64,000 nucleotides of DNA from Oscillospiraceae bacterium (GCA_902761055.1 CACWIS010000003.1:1-64000), one strand, 5' to 3'. Counted from the stretch's first letter, positions 8,546-17,196 are shown. The notes: generated from the sequence alone by a model not told the origin. Numbers and translations are program-made.

Positions 8546-9172
8546 TTATTCGCCCAGCTCCGCGATCAGCGCCTCGAGCCGCGCCGCGAAAGCGCCGATG
8601 TCCGCGCCGTCGACAAAGCGGTGGTCGAGTTCCAGCGACATGCAGAGCGACCTGCGGCCGTCGCGCCCGGTATGCTTTCCCCAGGCGATGCGCGGGATCA
8701 CGTCGTCGTGATCGTCGCCGCGCTCGTTCGTCAGCCCCGTCAGATCCAGCCAGGGAACGGAGGAGAGGTAGATCAGATCCTTTCCCTCCGCAGCGGGGTC
8801 GAGAAAGAAGGACTGCGTCCGGCTCTTCTCCGCGGCCTCGGAACAGAACTCCGCCATCGTGCCGCGGCAGGGCATCGTGACGATATGAAAGTATTTCTCA
8901 TCCGGCCGCCGGTCGGTGAAGCTCGGCTCCCGTCGCTCGAGCAGAAAGACCTTCCCGTCCTCGATCGTGTAGAGAAAGGCCTCGGTCCCGTTGACGGCCT
9001 GCGTCACGAGATAGACCATCGAAAGATTGAACGAGAGCCCCTCCCGCCTGCAGAAGGCGACCAGCTCCGTGACGTCGAGACGGAAAGAGACGGTGTAATA
9101 CGGATGACGCAGCGGCGAGAAGAATTCATAGATCGCACGCCTGTCCCAGCTTTTCAGATCGATCTCGGTCAT
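8546..9172 (-). CDS. Chloramphenicol acetyltransferase-like protein (CatA fold)
   Basis: A 208-residue protein of type A CAT length. The C-terminal catalytic motif is intact: LELDHRFVDGADIGAF carries HxxxDG, unlike the degenerate relative at 3475-4362. The family transfers acetyl from CoA to a hydroxyl group of chloramphenicol or other acceptors. Many clostridial homologues are uncharacterised 'CatA-like' proteins with no proven resistance role, so the substrate is not assigned. The N-terminal WDRRAIYEFFSPLRHPYY segment is typical of CAT trimer-face sequences. Start 9172 has only a weak site nearby (AGGGAGGC). Not in an obvious operon. Confidence 0.8.
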   Translation of the reverse strand: MTEIDLKSWDRRAIYEFFSPLRHPYYTVSFRLDVTELVAFCRREGLSFNLSMVYLVTQAVNGTEAFLYTIEDGKVFLLERREPSFTDRRPDEKYFHIVTMPCRGTMAEFCSEAAEKSRTQSFFLDPAAEGKDLIYLSSVPWLDLTGLTNERGDDHDDVIPRIAWGKHTGRDGRRSLCMSLELDHRFVDGADIGAFAARLEALIAELGE

Positions 9173-9347
9173 CGGCCCTGCCTCCCTTCGCCGTTATTGT
9201 ATCGGACGGGAGCGGAAAAATCAATGGGGTTCCCGTCTGCCGCGCGCAGGCTCCCTGCCGGCTGAGGTTTTCCGTGAAAAAACGCGCCGCCGCGATCCGG
9301 GGCGGCGTATGAGAACAAAAGCCGTTTCAAGGAGCCGCGAGGCATAC

Positions 9348-9388
9348 AAAAGCAGGGAGGCGCATGCGGGATGCGCCTCCCTGCTTTT
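9348..9388 (-). terminator. Terminator of the GH25 gene
   Basis: A long inverted repeat (9348-9365 with 9371-9388) contains AGCAGGGAGGCGCAT and its complement, with a T-run on the minus strand. It follows the lysozyme stop directly. Confidence 0.8.
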
Positions 9389-9394
9389 TCCGTG

Positions 9395-11167
9395 TCAGAA
9401 GATCGCGTTCATATCCGTCAGATCGGGCATGCCGTTGATGCCGACGCCTTCGGAGAACTGCCAGATATCGAAGCCCTTGAACTCCGGCTCGACGAGATCG
9501 TTGGTGTACACGGCGTACCAGATGTCATAGCCGGGAATATCGGCGATGCGCAGCGCGCGGATGAAAAAGTCTTCGTTGGAGTAGACCCCGGCGCGGTAGC
9601 CGCCGGACTCGACGGTCTTGCAGAAGGCCTTGACGATCGCGGCGCGCTGGGCGTAGCTGAGCTTGTCGGCGCGGCCCTTGGGGTAATCGCCGGAGAACTC
9701 ATAGTCGAAGTAGATCGGCATGTCCAGCTTGACGCCGGACTTTTTTATGATCTCCAGCGCGAGTTTGGCCTCCTCGACGGCTTCCTTGGCGTTGATCGCG
9801 TTGGAGTACACATAGGCGCCGACCTGCAGACCGGCGGCCTTCGCCCCCTGCAGATAGAAGCCGCCGTCCTTGCCCTGCCGATAGGAGTCCTCGTCCTCGA
9901 AGAGGATACCCTTTTCCCAGGTGCGGCCGGCGACGCGCACGATCGCGAAGTCGATGCCGGCGGCCTTGACGGCCTCCCAGTCGATCGAGGAATTGAAGTA
10001 CGACACGTCGATGCCGAGAGCCTTCGCCTTGACGCCGCTGTTGCCGAAGTAGTACAGCTTGCCGTCGATGTTCTTCAGCCCCGTGACGGGCCAGCCGTAA
10101 GCGTTGTAATAATAGGTCTTTCCGTTGATCTCGCGCCAGCCCTGGGGCGAGAGCGAGGCGGAGGTGACGGTCTTCTGCGCCCGCTCGGCGGTGATGGCGT
10201 AGCGCTCGTCCGGCACGCCCTCGCGCACGATCAGCTCGACCCGCTCGGCAGAGGGATCGAGATAATAGTCTCTGCCCGGTACGGCGTCTGCGTCGATCTC
10301 TCCGGGATCGAGCGGCGTTCCGTCGAGCGTGTAGCAGGCCGTGCCGCTGCGCAGACCGTAGGCGAGATTGCCGTCCTCCTCCACGGGGAGCACGTCGCTC
10401 ACGGTCCCGTCGGCGTAAAGGAGATAGCCGCCCTCGCCGGTCTCGTAGTGATAGCGGTAATAAGCGACGTTGACCGTCGGCGTTCCGTACCAGCTCGCGT
10501 CGATCTCGCTGGCGGGCGAGGAGAGCGCGGCGGCCTGCAGCGCCAGCTCCGAGCTGCGGATCTCCTCCACCTCGAGCGGCTCGGCGCCGCCGTGGCCGCT
10601 GTGCACCTGGTCGGGCGGGAGCTCGGAGACGGAGTTGACCTTCACGACCTCACCGACGATGGGGGCGGCCGCGTAATCGTAGCGCTCGCGGACGCGGCAG
10701 CGTACGAAGTCGGGCCGCTGGAAGCCGTCGAGCGGGGGCATGGAAATGATGTAGCTGCCCGGGAGCAGGTATTCGGCGTAATAATGGCCGTTGACGTCGG
10801 TGTGCACGGTATGGGTGCTGCCGTCCTCATAACTGATCTCCAGCGGGAAGGCGTAGCCGGGCACGGTCTGTCCCTTCGCGTCGCAGACCACGACGTCCAG
10901 GTTGTCCGCCGTGCTGTAGACGTCCAGCCGCAGCGCGATCGGCTCATAGGGAGCGGGATCGTACGCGGGCATGGGCGGGACCTCGACGTGCGGCGCAGGA
11001 GCGTCCTCGCCGGACTTCGAGCCGCCCAGACGGAGCGGCTCTGCGTCGCTCCCGGAATAGAGCGCGCCCGCGACGACCAGCGCCGCGACCATCAGGAGAG
11101 AAACGAGCGGGAGAACGAAAAGAGCGCGGCTTTTTTTCTTTTTTTTCAGAGGGGCTTTCGGCTTCAT
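9395..11167 (-). CDS. Membrane-anchored GH25 lysozyme with wall-binding repeats
   Basis: 590 residues. A Lys-rich N-terminus (KKKKKSR) and one hydrophobic segment (about 16-36) look like a signal anchor. About residues 80-160 hold a beta-rich, Cna-B-like module (GYAFPLEISYEDG ... TDVNGHYYAEYLLPG). Two glucan/choline-binding-type repeats (GWREINGKTYYYNAYGWPVTG, split here at about 339-370) precede a C-terminal GH25 domain from about 382 (ALGIDVSYFNSSIDW, DMPIYFDYEFSG with the Asp/Glu pair). GH25 muramidases cut the N-acetylmuramic acid-beta-1,4 bond of peptidoglycan. The Met at 11167 is taken because the ORF before it lacks a ribosome site and overlaps the promoter. Likely used for cell-wall remodelling. 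Confidence 0.88.
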   Translation of the reverse strand: MKPKAPLKKKKKSRALFVLPLVSLLMVAALVVAGALYSGSDAEPLRLGGSKSGEDAPAPHVEVPPMPAYDPAPYEPIALRLDVYSTADNLDVVVCDAKGQTVPGYAFPLEISYEDGSTHTVHTDVNGHYYAEYLLPGSYIISMPPLDGFQRPDFVRCRVRERYDYAAAPIVGEVVKVNSVSELPPDQVHSGHGGAEPLEVEEIRSSELALQAAALSSPASEIDASWYGTPTVNVAYYRYHYETGEGGYLLYADGTVSDVLPVEEDGNLAYGLRSGTACYTLDGTPLDPGEIDADAVPGRDYYLDPSAERVELIVREGVPDERYAITAERAQKTVTSASLSPQGWREINGKTYYYNAYGWPVTGLKNIDGKLYYFGNSGVKAKALGIDVSYFNSSIDWEAVKAAGIDFAIVRVAGRTWEKGILFEDEDSYRQGKDGGFYLQGAKAAGLQVGAYVYSNAINAKEAVEEAKLALEIIKKSGVKLDMPIYFDYEFSGDYPKGRADKLSYAQRAAIVKAFCKTVESGGYRAGVYSNEDFFIRALRIADIPGYDIWYAVYTNDLVEPEFKGFDIWQFSEGVGINGMPDLTDMNAIF

Positions 11168-11200
11168 ACGGCGCTCCGCGTTAACATAATATACAGATAC

Positions 11201-11230
11201 ACAATACAGCAAACACCCGCGCTTTGTCAA
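11201..11230 (-). promoter_or_regulatory. Promoter of the GH25 gene
   Basis: Minus strand TTGACA (11225-11230), 18 bases, TATTGT (11201-11206), about 35 bases before the start. Confidence 0.75.
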
Positions 11231-11290
11231 GGGCGCGATCGCCGCCGATCCGCGGGCGTCCTCCACCCGACAGGCAAAAACACGGATAAA

Positions 11291-11323
11291 AAGAAGGCCG
11301 GCTCCCCACTTTTGGGAGCCGGC
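11291..11323 (-). terminator. Terminator of the two-component operon
   Basis: GCCGGCTCCC (11297-11306) pairs with GGGAGCCGGC (11314-11323). On the minus strand it is followed by CTTCTTTTT. Confidence 0.85.
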
Positions 11324-11335
11324 GAACGCTTCTCC

Positions 11336-12658
11336 TTATTTTTCCGCGATCGGGACGGAAAAGACGGCGCGGTACTCAAGACCTTCGAGCGAACTCGAAA
11401 AGCTGCCGCCCATCGTCTCCATGATCTTCGCGCAGGTGCGCAGGCCGATCTTTGTGCTCTCGACGCGTGAGACGTTCTGCGCCACGGTATTGGACACGCA
11501 GACCGTGAGCAGGCCGTCCTCCAGCGCGCTGCGGAACACGACGGGCGCGCTCTTGTCGGCGTATTTCTTCGCGTTGGAGACGAGATTGTCCATCACGCGC
11601 TTGAGATACATCGCGTCTGCGACCAGCTCGCCCTCGCCCTCGAAGCCCTGCTGCTCGACCGCAAAGCCCGCGTCCTGCAGCTCGAAGGCCGCCTCGCCGA
11701 CGAGCTGTTCGGCGAGCAGCCGCGCGTCGTAGCGCTGGAGGTCCATTTCGATCTCGGCGCGGCCGAAAACGAGGAAGTACTTGAACAGCTCGTCCGTCAG
11801 GTCCTTGAGCTCCAGCGCCTTGGAGTAGGCCGAGGCGGCGAAGCGCGCGCTGCGCTCGCTGTCGGTGAAGCCGGACTCGTTGAGCAGTCCCAGATAGCCG
11901 ATCAGGCTGGTCATCGGCGTGCGGATATCGTGCGAGATGGCGGTGATCAGCTCGCTGTTGGCCTCCCAGGCGCGGCGCTCGTTGCCCATCCGCTCGATGA
12001 CCGAGCGGCGCATGTTGTCGACCTCGGTGGCGAGCACGGAGATCTCGTCGCCGCCCTCGATGAAGATGGGCGCCTCGAGATCGCCGCCGCCGATGACGAC
12101 GGCCTCCTCGGAGAGCGCGATGATGCGCCCCGTGACGCGCCGGATGTACAGCAGCATGACCGCGACGAAGCTCACGGCGCCGAGCAGCAGGGAGGCGATG
12201 AGAAAGATATTCCGCTCATGCTCCTGCGAGTTGTCGCCGATGGCGATCTGGTACTCGCCGTCCGCGAAGCGGATCGGGTAGAGCTTGCCGTAGATCTTCG
12301 CGATCCGGACCAGATCCCCGACCTGGTTGTTGACGGTCTGCTCGCGACCGCCGCGCACGCTGTAGTTGCCGCTGCCGCCCGTGACGATGATCGTCACGTT
12401 TTCGCGCTCGGCGGTCCAGCGCGCGATGGCGGCGGAATCGGACCCGGCGAGGTTGTTCTGCCGCACGTATACGCTGAAGTCCGTATAGATCTGCGCTTTG
12501 CGCGCGGAGACGGACTCGCTGCTCATATAGACTTTATCGATAAAGTAATTGCCCACGCCGTAGGCGGCGAAGAACACGCCCGCGGCGAGCAGCAGCGCGA
12601 GCAGCAGCGCGAAGAGCATCTTCGCGTTCAGGCTCGCGTTTTCCAGCAGCTTTTTCAT
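11336..12658 (-). CDS. Sensor histidine kinase
   Basis: A 440-residue membrane kinase: TM1 at about 14-36, an extracytoplasmic sensor region of about 115 residues, TM2 at about 150-172, HAMP linker to about 225, HisKA with TAISHDIRTPMTSLIGYL (phosphate-accepting His about 242), then an ATPase domain with N-box NLVSNAKKYA. The usual DxGxG G1 box is not obvious (CVSNTVAQNVSRVESTKIGL), so this is the divergent Clostridia type. It is translated two bases after the response regulator stop, as one operon. Signal unknown; the divergent transporter operon is the natural target. Confidence 0.92.
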   Translation of the reverse strand: MKKLLENASLNAKMLFALLLALLLAAGVFFAAYGVGNYFIDKVYMSSESVSARKAQIYTDFSVYVRQNNLAGSDSAAIARWTAERENVTIIVTGGSGNYSVRGGREQTVNNQVGDLVRIAKIYGKLYPIRFADGEYQIAIGDNSQEHERNIFLIASLLLGAVSFVAVMLLYIRRVTGRIIALSEEAVVIGGGDLEAPIFIEGGDEISVLATEVDNMRRSVIERMGNERRAWEANSELITAISHDIRTPMTSLIGYLGLLNESGFTDSERSARFAASAYSKALELKDLTDELFKYFLVFGRAEIEMDLQRYDARLLAEQLVGEAAFELQDAGFAVEQQGFEGEGELVADAMYLKRVMDNLVSNAKKYADKSAPVVFRSALEDGLLTVCVSNTVAQNVSRVESTKIGLRTCAKIMETMGGSFSSSLEGLEYRAVFSVPIAEK

Positions 12659-12660
12659 CG

Positions 12661-13350
12661 TCAGTCGATCTGATAGCCCTTGCCCCAGACGGTGCGGATG
12701 ATCTTCGGGTTGGACGGATCGTCCTCGATCTTACGGCGCAGGTTGAGCACGTGCACCATCACGGTATTGCCCGAGCCGGGCAGGAAGCGTTCCTTCCACA
12801 CGGCCTCGTAGAGCACGCTGGTCGTGACGGTCGTGCCGCGGTTATGCAGCAGGTACTCCAGGATCGCGTATTCCGTATCGGTCAGCTGCACGTTCACGCC
12901 GGCGTTCTTGACGCTGCGCGTCGCGAAGTCGATCTCCAGGTTTTCGACGGCCAGCGCGGCCTCGGGCTTGCCGCGGTACTCTTTATAGCGCCGCAGCAGC
13001 GAGCCGACCTTGGCCAGGAGCTCGCCGTGCGAGAAGGGCTTGGAGAGGAAGTCGTCGCCGCCGCTGCGGTAGGCCGAGAGCCGGTCCTTCTCGGCGGATT
13101 TGGCCGTGAGGAACAGCACGGGCGCGTTCGTGATGCCGCGGAGCTTGTCGCAGACCTCGAGTCCGGACATGCCGGGCATCATCACGTCCAGGATGATGAG
13201 GTCGATATCGGCGTTCTCCGTGACGGCGCGGATGGCGGCGGGGCCGTCCGCGGCTTCGCTGACGTTGTAATCGTCGCGCAGCAGCAGCTGCAGCACCTGA
13301 CGGATATCCGCGTCGTCGTCGACAATCAGGATATGGGATCTGTTAGCCAT
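12661..13350 (-). CDS. OmpR/PhoB-type response regulator
   Basis: 229 residues. N-terminal receiver domain with the acidic pocket VDDDAD, phosphorylation site Asp55 in LIILDVMMPG and Lys in LSKPF. The C-terminal winged-helix (about 128-229) contains LTDTEYAILEYLLHNRG and the recognition segment NTVMVHVLNLRRKI. OmpR-family regulators bind direct repeats of about 10-11-base period. Such a repeat (13561-13576) lies upstream of the divergent SBP operon and a similar one lies before the MBG wall-protein gene. The ATG at 13350 follows GAGGTGATC. First gene of the regulator-kinase operon. Confidence 0.95.
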   Translation of the reverse strand: MANRSHILIVDDDADIRQVLQLLLRDDYNVSEAADGPAAIRAVTENADIDLIILDVMMPGMSGLEVCDKLRGITNAPVLFLTAKSAEKDRLSAYRSGGDDFLSKPFSHGELLAKVGSLLRRYKEYRGKPEAALAVENLEIDFATRSVKNAGVNVQLTDTEYAILEYLLHNRGTTVTTSVLYEAVWKERFLPGSGNTVMVHVLNLRRKIEDDPSNPKIIRTVWGKGYQID

Positions 13351-13404
13351 GAATGGATCACCTCGGGGCGTAAGAATAAAAGGAAAGCGGTCCGGTATGA
13401 GCTT

Positions 13405-13439
13405 ATTATATCATAGACGCGAAGCGGCTGTGATATAAT
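13405..13439. promoter_or_regulatory. Divergent mirror-image extended -10 elements
   Basis: ATTATATCA (13405-13413) and TGATATAAT (13431-13439) form a perfect 9-base inverted repeat. Each arm is an extended -10 (TGA-TATAAT): the left reads leftward into the response-regulator operon, the right reads rightward toward the SBP operon. The two promoters overlap, so polymerase cannot easily use both at once. Confidence 0.65.
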
Positions 13440-13494
13440 TCGTCATGTTTTCCGGTTGCCGCGGCAGCGGCGGGGAAAACGACGTGAAAGAATA

Positions 13495-13525
13495 TTATAA
13501 TAACGGCGTCCTGCCGTTATTATAA
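13495..13525. repeat. Perfect 12-base inverted repeat in the SBP leader
   Basis: TTATAATAACGG (13495-13506) and CCGTTATTATAA (13514-13525) have a 7-base spacer. As RNA it would form a stem-loop in a transcript from the 13434 promoter; as DNA it could be an operator. No T-run follows, so it is not a canonical terminator. Together with the promoters it fills the 317-base gap between the regulator and SBP genes. Confidence 0.6.
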
Positions 13526-13560
13526 CATAAAAATGCAAGGAAACAATCGCCGATCCGCCG

Positions 13561-13604
13561 TTTAAGAAAGATTAAGACACAAGGGGGGAGAACTGTGCTA
13601 CAAT
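13561..13604 (+). promoter_or_regulatory. Promoter and response-regulator-like direct repeat of the SBP operon
   Basis: TTTAAGA (13561-13567) and ATTAAGA (13571-13577) repeat with a period of 10 bases. They cover the region where a -35 would sit for the extended -10 TGC-TACAAT (13596-13604). This layout is typical of promoters activated by OmpR-family regulators. Confidence 0.6.
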
Positions 13605-13667
13605 GCACTCGTCGGAGGAAAGCTCCGGCCGAATGTCATGCAAAACACTCTTTTACGGAGGAACGAT

Positions 13668-16091
13668 ATGAAGAAAACAACCAAACAGCTTTTCGCCTCG
13701 ATCCTGCTCGTCGCGATGCTCTTCTCGCTCGCGGCCTGCGGCCGGAGCGGCCAGAGCAGTCAGAGCGGCGCGGCCAAGCCCAGCCAGAGCGGCAAGGTCG
13801 AAACGCCCGCCTTTACCTATGTCTCGAGCTTTCGGGAGATAAAGAACGACAAAAACGAGGCCCTCGGCGTGATCGGCTTCACGGACAAGGGCTTCTACAC
13901 CACGACCTCGGACGTCGTCGGCCGGCGCGAGCCGGAAGAGGGCGAGACAGAGGAATGGGAAGGCCAGTTCGACATCCGCGAGGAGGGGCTTGCCTTCGTC
14001 GGCTTCGACGGTACGATCACGAAGCTGGACGGTTACGTCCCGTTCAAAGTCGAGGAGATCGAGGGCCATGACGTCGGCAGCGAGCTGTTCAAGCTCGCCT
14101 CGGACGCCGAGGGCAATCTCGCGGCGATCTATCACAGCTGGGACAGCTGGAACGACGTGCCCGAGGGCGTGACGGAAGAGGACCCGAGCTACTGGGACAA
14201 CTATCACTATGAGGAGAGCTGGTATCTCCGCACGATGGACCCGAGCGGCAGGGAGCAGAGCTTCGCGCAGATCGACACGGGTGACAGCGGCTGGTTCTGG
14301 GTGAACAGCCTTACCTATGCCGACGGCAAGCTCCTGGTGCTCACCGCCGACGGACTGCTGATCCTCGATCCGGACGGCTCGAAGAGCGCCGGGATCAAGG
14401 TCGACGGCTATCCCAACGCCCTGTTCCGCCTGCGCGACGGCAGCGTCTGCCTGCAGTATTCCGACAACGTCAACTACGAGAACCATATCGCGGTGCTGGA
14501 TACCGCCAAGGGCCGCGTCAGCAAGACCTGGGACTGCCCCAGCAACGCCTACAATCTGATGAGCGGCGGCGGAGATTACGATCTGTATTACCAGAGCGGC
14601 GTCAACGTCTACGGCTGGAAGCTGGAGGAGGACAAGGGCGAAAAGCTCTTCGACTGGCTCAACGCCGATGTGCTCGAGGGCAACGTCTCCGGCTGGACCG
14701 TCCTCGACGACGGCAGCGTCTTTGCCGTGACCAACAACTGGGACTCCAAGTGGGAGAACGTTACGACCGAGTTCGTGACTCTTGAGAAGAAGCCTTACGA
14801 CAGCGTGCCGCACAAGGAGGAGCTGACGCTCGCCTGCCAGTGGGCGGACAGCGCGCTCCAGAACGCGGTCATCCGCTTCAACCGCACGAGCAATGTGCGC
14901 ATCCGCGTCATCGATTACTCTCAGTATAACAACGAGGACGACTGGAACGCCGGCCTGACCAAGCTCACGACCGAGATCATGTCGGGCCAGATGCCGGATA
15001 TCCTCTCACTCAGCGGTCTGCCCTATCAGCAGCTCGCGGCCAAGGGCCTGCTCGAGGACCTCTATCCCTACATCGACGCGGACAAGGAGATCAGCCGCGA
15101 CGACTTCCTGCCGAACGTCCTGCAGGCGCTGGAGTGCGGCGGCAAGCTCTGCTCCACGGTCACGACCTTCAACCTGGTCACGCTCGCCGGCGCGGCGAGC
15201 GTCGTGGGCGACGAGCCGGGCTGGAGCTTCGACGAGCTGCAAGCCGCGCTCGCAAAAATGCCCGAGGGCTGCAGCGTACTCGACGAGTTCACGACCAGCG
15301 GCGATATTCTGCGCGACGTCGTGACCATCGACGCGGACTACTACATCGACTGGAACACCGGCAAGGTGAACTTCGACAGCAAGGAGTTCATCGACACGCT
15401 GGAGTTCTCCAGGCTCTTCCCGAACGCGTTTGACAGCATGAACTACAACTGGGAAGAGTACGAGAGCGCCGAGCAGCGCATCCGCGAGGGCAAGCAGCTG
15501 CTCAACCGCATGTATCTGTCCAGCTTTGACGATATCGCGACGAACGAGATGCTCTTCGGCGGCGATATGACCTATATCGGTTTCCCGACGGCCTCCGGCG
15601 TGGGCAGTTACCTCAACGTCGACTCCGGCTACGGCATCAGCTCGTCCTGCGCCGACAAGCAGGCGGCCTGGTCCTTCCTGCGCGGCTTCATGACCGAAAA
15701 GGGCATGGACGACGGCTACTACTGGGGCTTCCCGGCCAACCGCAAGCTGCTGGAAAAGGAGCTGCAGGAGGCCATGACCGTCGAGTATGAAAAGGATGCG
15801 AAGGGCAACTACCTGCTTGACGAAAAGGGCGAAATGATCCCCGTCTCCCGCGGCGGCGTCTGGAACGAGGCGACGCAGGACGTGACGGAATTCTACTCTG
15901 TCACGCAGGCCCAGGCCGACAAGATCATGGAGCTGATCAACGGCACCACCAAGCTTTACAGCCAGAACAGCGCGGTCCTCAAGATCATTTACGAGCAGAC
16001 CGACGCCTTCTTCTCCGGCCAGAAGAGCGCCGAGGAGGTCGCCAAGCTCGTCCAGGGCAAGCTCTCGATCTACGTCAACGAACAGCGCTGA
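13668..16091 (+). CDS. Giant lipoprotein: beta-propeller-like region fused to a sugar-type solute-binding domain
   Basis: 807 residues with a lipoprotein signal (MKKTTKQLFASILLVAML, lipobox LAAC). Residues about 30-380 are rich in short beta-type repeats (YADGKLLVLTADGLLILDPDG, here split; VLDDGSVFAVTNNWDSKW) resembling blades of a propeller. From about 384 (EELTLACQWADSALQNAVI) a family-1 extracellular solute-binding domain follows (MSGQMPDILSLSGLPYQQLA ... YIGFPTASGVGSYLNVDSGYG). Ordinary SBPs of this class have about 430 residues. Start 13668 follows ACGGAGGA; an upstream start gives no signal peptide. It heads an operon with two sugar-type permeases, and the ligand is likely a carbohydrate. 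The propeller region could bind a polymer or the cell surface. Confidence 0.82.
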   Translation: MKKTTKQLFASILLVAMLFSLAACGRSGQSSQSGAAKPSQSGKVETPAFTYVSSFREIKNDKNEALGVIGFTDKGFYTTTSDVVGRREPEEGETEEWEGQFDIREEGLAFVGFDGTITKLDGYVPFKVEEIEGHDVGSELFKLASDAEGNLAAIYHSWDSWNDVPEGVTEEDPSYWDNYHYEESWYLRTMDPSGREQSFAQIDTGDSGWFWVNSLTYADGKLLVLTADGLLILDPDGSKSAGIKVDGYPNALFRLRDGSVCLQYSDNVNYENHIAVLDTAKGRVSKTWDCPSNAYNLMSGGGDYDLYYQSGVNVYGWKLEEDKGEKLFDWLNADVLEGNVSGWTVLDDGSVFAVTNNWDSKWENVTTEFVTLEKKPYDSVPHKEELTLACQWADSALQNAVIRFNRTSNVRIRVIDYSQYNNEDDWNAGLTKLTTEIMSGQMPDILSLSGLPYQQLAAKGLLEDLYPYIDADKEISRDDFLPNVLQALECGGKLCSTVTTFNLVTLAGAASVVGDEPGWSFDELQAALAKMPEGCSVLDEFTTSGDILRDVVTIDADYYIDWNTGKVNFDSKEFIDTLEFSRLFPNAFDSMNYNWEEYESAEQRIREGKQLLNRMYLSSFDDIATNEMLFGGDMTYIGFPTASGVGSYLNVDSGYGISSSCADKQAAWSFLRGFMTEKGMDDGYYWGFPANRKLLEKELQEAMTVEYEKDAKGNYLLDEKGEMIPVSRGGVWNEATQDVTEFYSVTQAQADKIMELINGTTKLYSQNSAVLKIIYEQTDAFFSGQKSAEEVAKLVQGKLSIYVNEQR

Positions 16092-16109
16092 CCTTTGTTT
16101 TGAATATCC

Positions 16110-16134
16110 GCGGCGGAGGGCTTCCCTCCGCCGC
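16110..16134 (+). terminator. Hairpin after the giant SBP gene
   Basis: GCGGCGGAGGG and CCCTCCGCCGC flank a 3-base loop. There is no T-run, so it may attenuate read-through or protect the SBP mRNA while the permeases also use their own promoter. Confidence 0.5.
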
Positions 16135-16150
16135 TTCCCCTGTTCCCCCC

Positions 16151-16200
16151 CTCACCTCCCTCTCGGAGGGGAGGCGGCCGCAAAGCGGCCGGAAGGAGAG
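16151..16200. repeat. Intergenic double-hairpin repeat, copy 1
   Basis: A pyrimidine-rich hairpin (CTCCCTCTCGGAGGGGAG) is followed by a second (GGCGGCCGC-AAA-GCGGCCGG) and GGAAGGAGAG. The same architecture recurs at 34248-34294, suggesting a dispersed REP-like element. Confidence 0.5.
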
Positions 16201-16241
16201 TTCCGCCGCATCCCCGGCCTTTCGTTCCCGCGTCGGCGCAC

Positions 16242-16270
16242 TTGCGGCACGCAGCGATCTGTGTTACAAT
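16242..16270 (+). promoter_or_regulatory. Internal promoter before the permease genes
   Basis: TTGCGG (16242-16247), 17 bases, TACAAT (16265-16270), 35 bases before the first permease start. Confidence 0.65.
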
Positions 16271-16305
16271 AATATTTTAGAAAACTATGCTTTCCGGAGC
16301 GTCCC

Positions 16306-17196
16306 ATGAGCGAGAGAAAAAAGCAAAAACGACATAACGCTCTGCGCGACTTCGCCGCAAGCCTCTGCTTCCTCTCACCGAGTCTGCTTGGCGTGGGCGT
16401 GTTCTTCATCCTTCCCTTCGGCGTCGTGGTCTACTATTCGCTGATCGACGGCGTCGCCTCGCGCAATTTCGTCCTTTTCGACAACTTCCGCAAGCTGCTG
16501 TCGAACTCGGCCTTTCTGCTCGCGGGGAGGAACACCCTCCTTTTCTCGGCGATCGCCGTACCGCTGGCGGTCGTGCTCTCGCTGCTGCTGGCGCTGATGC
16601 TCGAGGCGCGCATCCCCGGCAAATCCACCTTCCGGACCTTCTTTTTGAGCCCGATGATGGTGCCGGTCGCCTCGGTCGTGCTGATCTGGCAGGTGCTGTT
16701 CAACTACAACGGCTCGATCAACGAACTGACGATGCTCTTCGGCGCGGAGCGCATCGACTGGCTGCAGAGCGACTGGAACATCTACGTGGTCGTGATGCTC
16801 TTCCTGTGGAAGAATCTCGGCTACTTCATGATCCTCTTCATGGCGGGTCTCGCCAACATCCCGAAGGAGCTGCTCGAGGTCGCGGACGTCGAGGGCGCGT
16901 CGGAGAGCTACAAGTTCTTCGCCATCAAGCTGCGCTACCTCTCCCCGACGGTGCTCTTCGTGACGATCCTTTCGCTGATCAACTCCTTCAAGGTCTTCCG
17001 CGAGGTCTATCTGCTCACGGGCGATTACCCGCTGGGGCGGCTGTATATGCTGCAGCACTTCATGAACAACACCTTCCGCTCCTTCGATTACCAGAAGCTG
17101 TCCGCGGCGGCCGTCATCATGGCGATCGTCATGGTCGTCCTCATCGCGCTGCTGTTCAAGATCGAGGACTGGTTCGGAAAGGACGTGGAAGGATGA
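16306..17196 (+). CDS. Sugar-type ABC transporter permease (MalF/UgpA-like)
   Basis: 296 residues with six predicted membrane segments. The ATPase-contacting EAA loop is recognisable in the cytoplasmic segment KELLEVADVEGASESYKF, corresponding to EAAxxDGA. Membrane subunit of a carbohydrate-uptake-1 family importer, working with the giant SBP and the next permease. The ATG at 16306 follows CCGGAGCG. Its stop overlaps the next start (ATGA), so the two permeases are translationally coupled. No ATPase gene is in the operon; such importers in Gram-positives often share an MsmK-like ATPase encoded elsewhere. Confidence 0.92.
   Translation: MSERKKQKRHNALRDFAASLCFLSPSLLGVGVFFILPFGVVVYYSLIDGVASRNFVLFDNFRKLLSNSAFLLAGRNTLLFSAIAVPLAVVLSLLLALMLEARIPGKSTFRTFFLSPMMVPVASVVLIWQVLFNYNGSINELTMLFGAERIDWLQSDWNIYVVVMLFLWKNLGYFMILFMAGLANIPKELLEVADVEGASESYKFFAIKLRYLSPTVLFVTILSLINSFKVFREVYLLTGDYPLGRLYMLQHFMNNTFRSFDYQKLSAAAVIMAIVMVVLIALLFKIEDWFGKDVEG

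Noticed and set aside
8546-9172. A chloramphenicol-resistance gene
   Set aside because: The fold and HxxxDG motif are right, but sequence alone does not show chloramphenicol activity and there is no mobile-element context.
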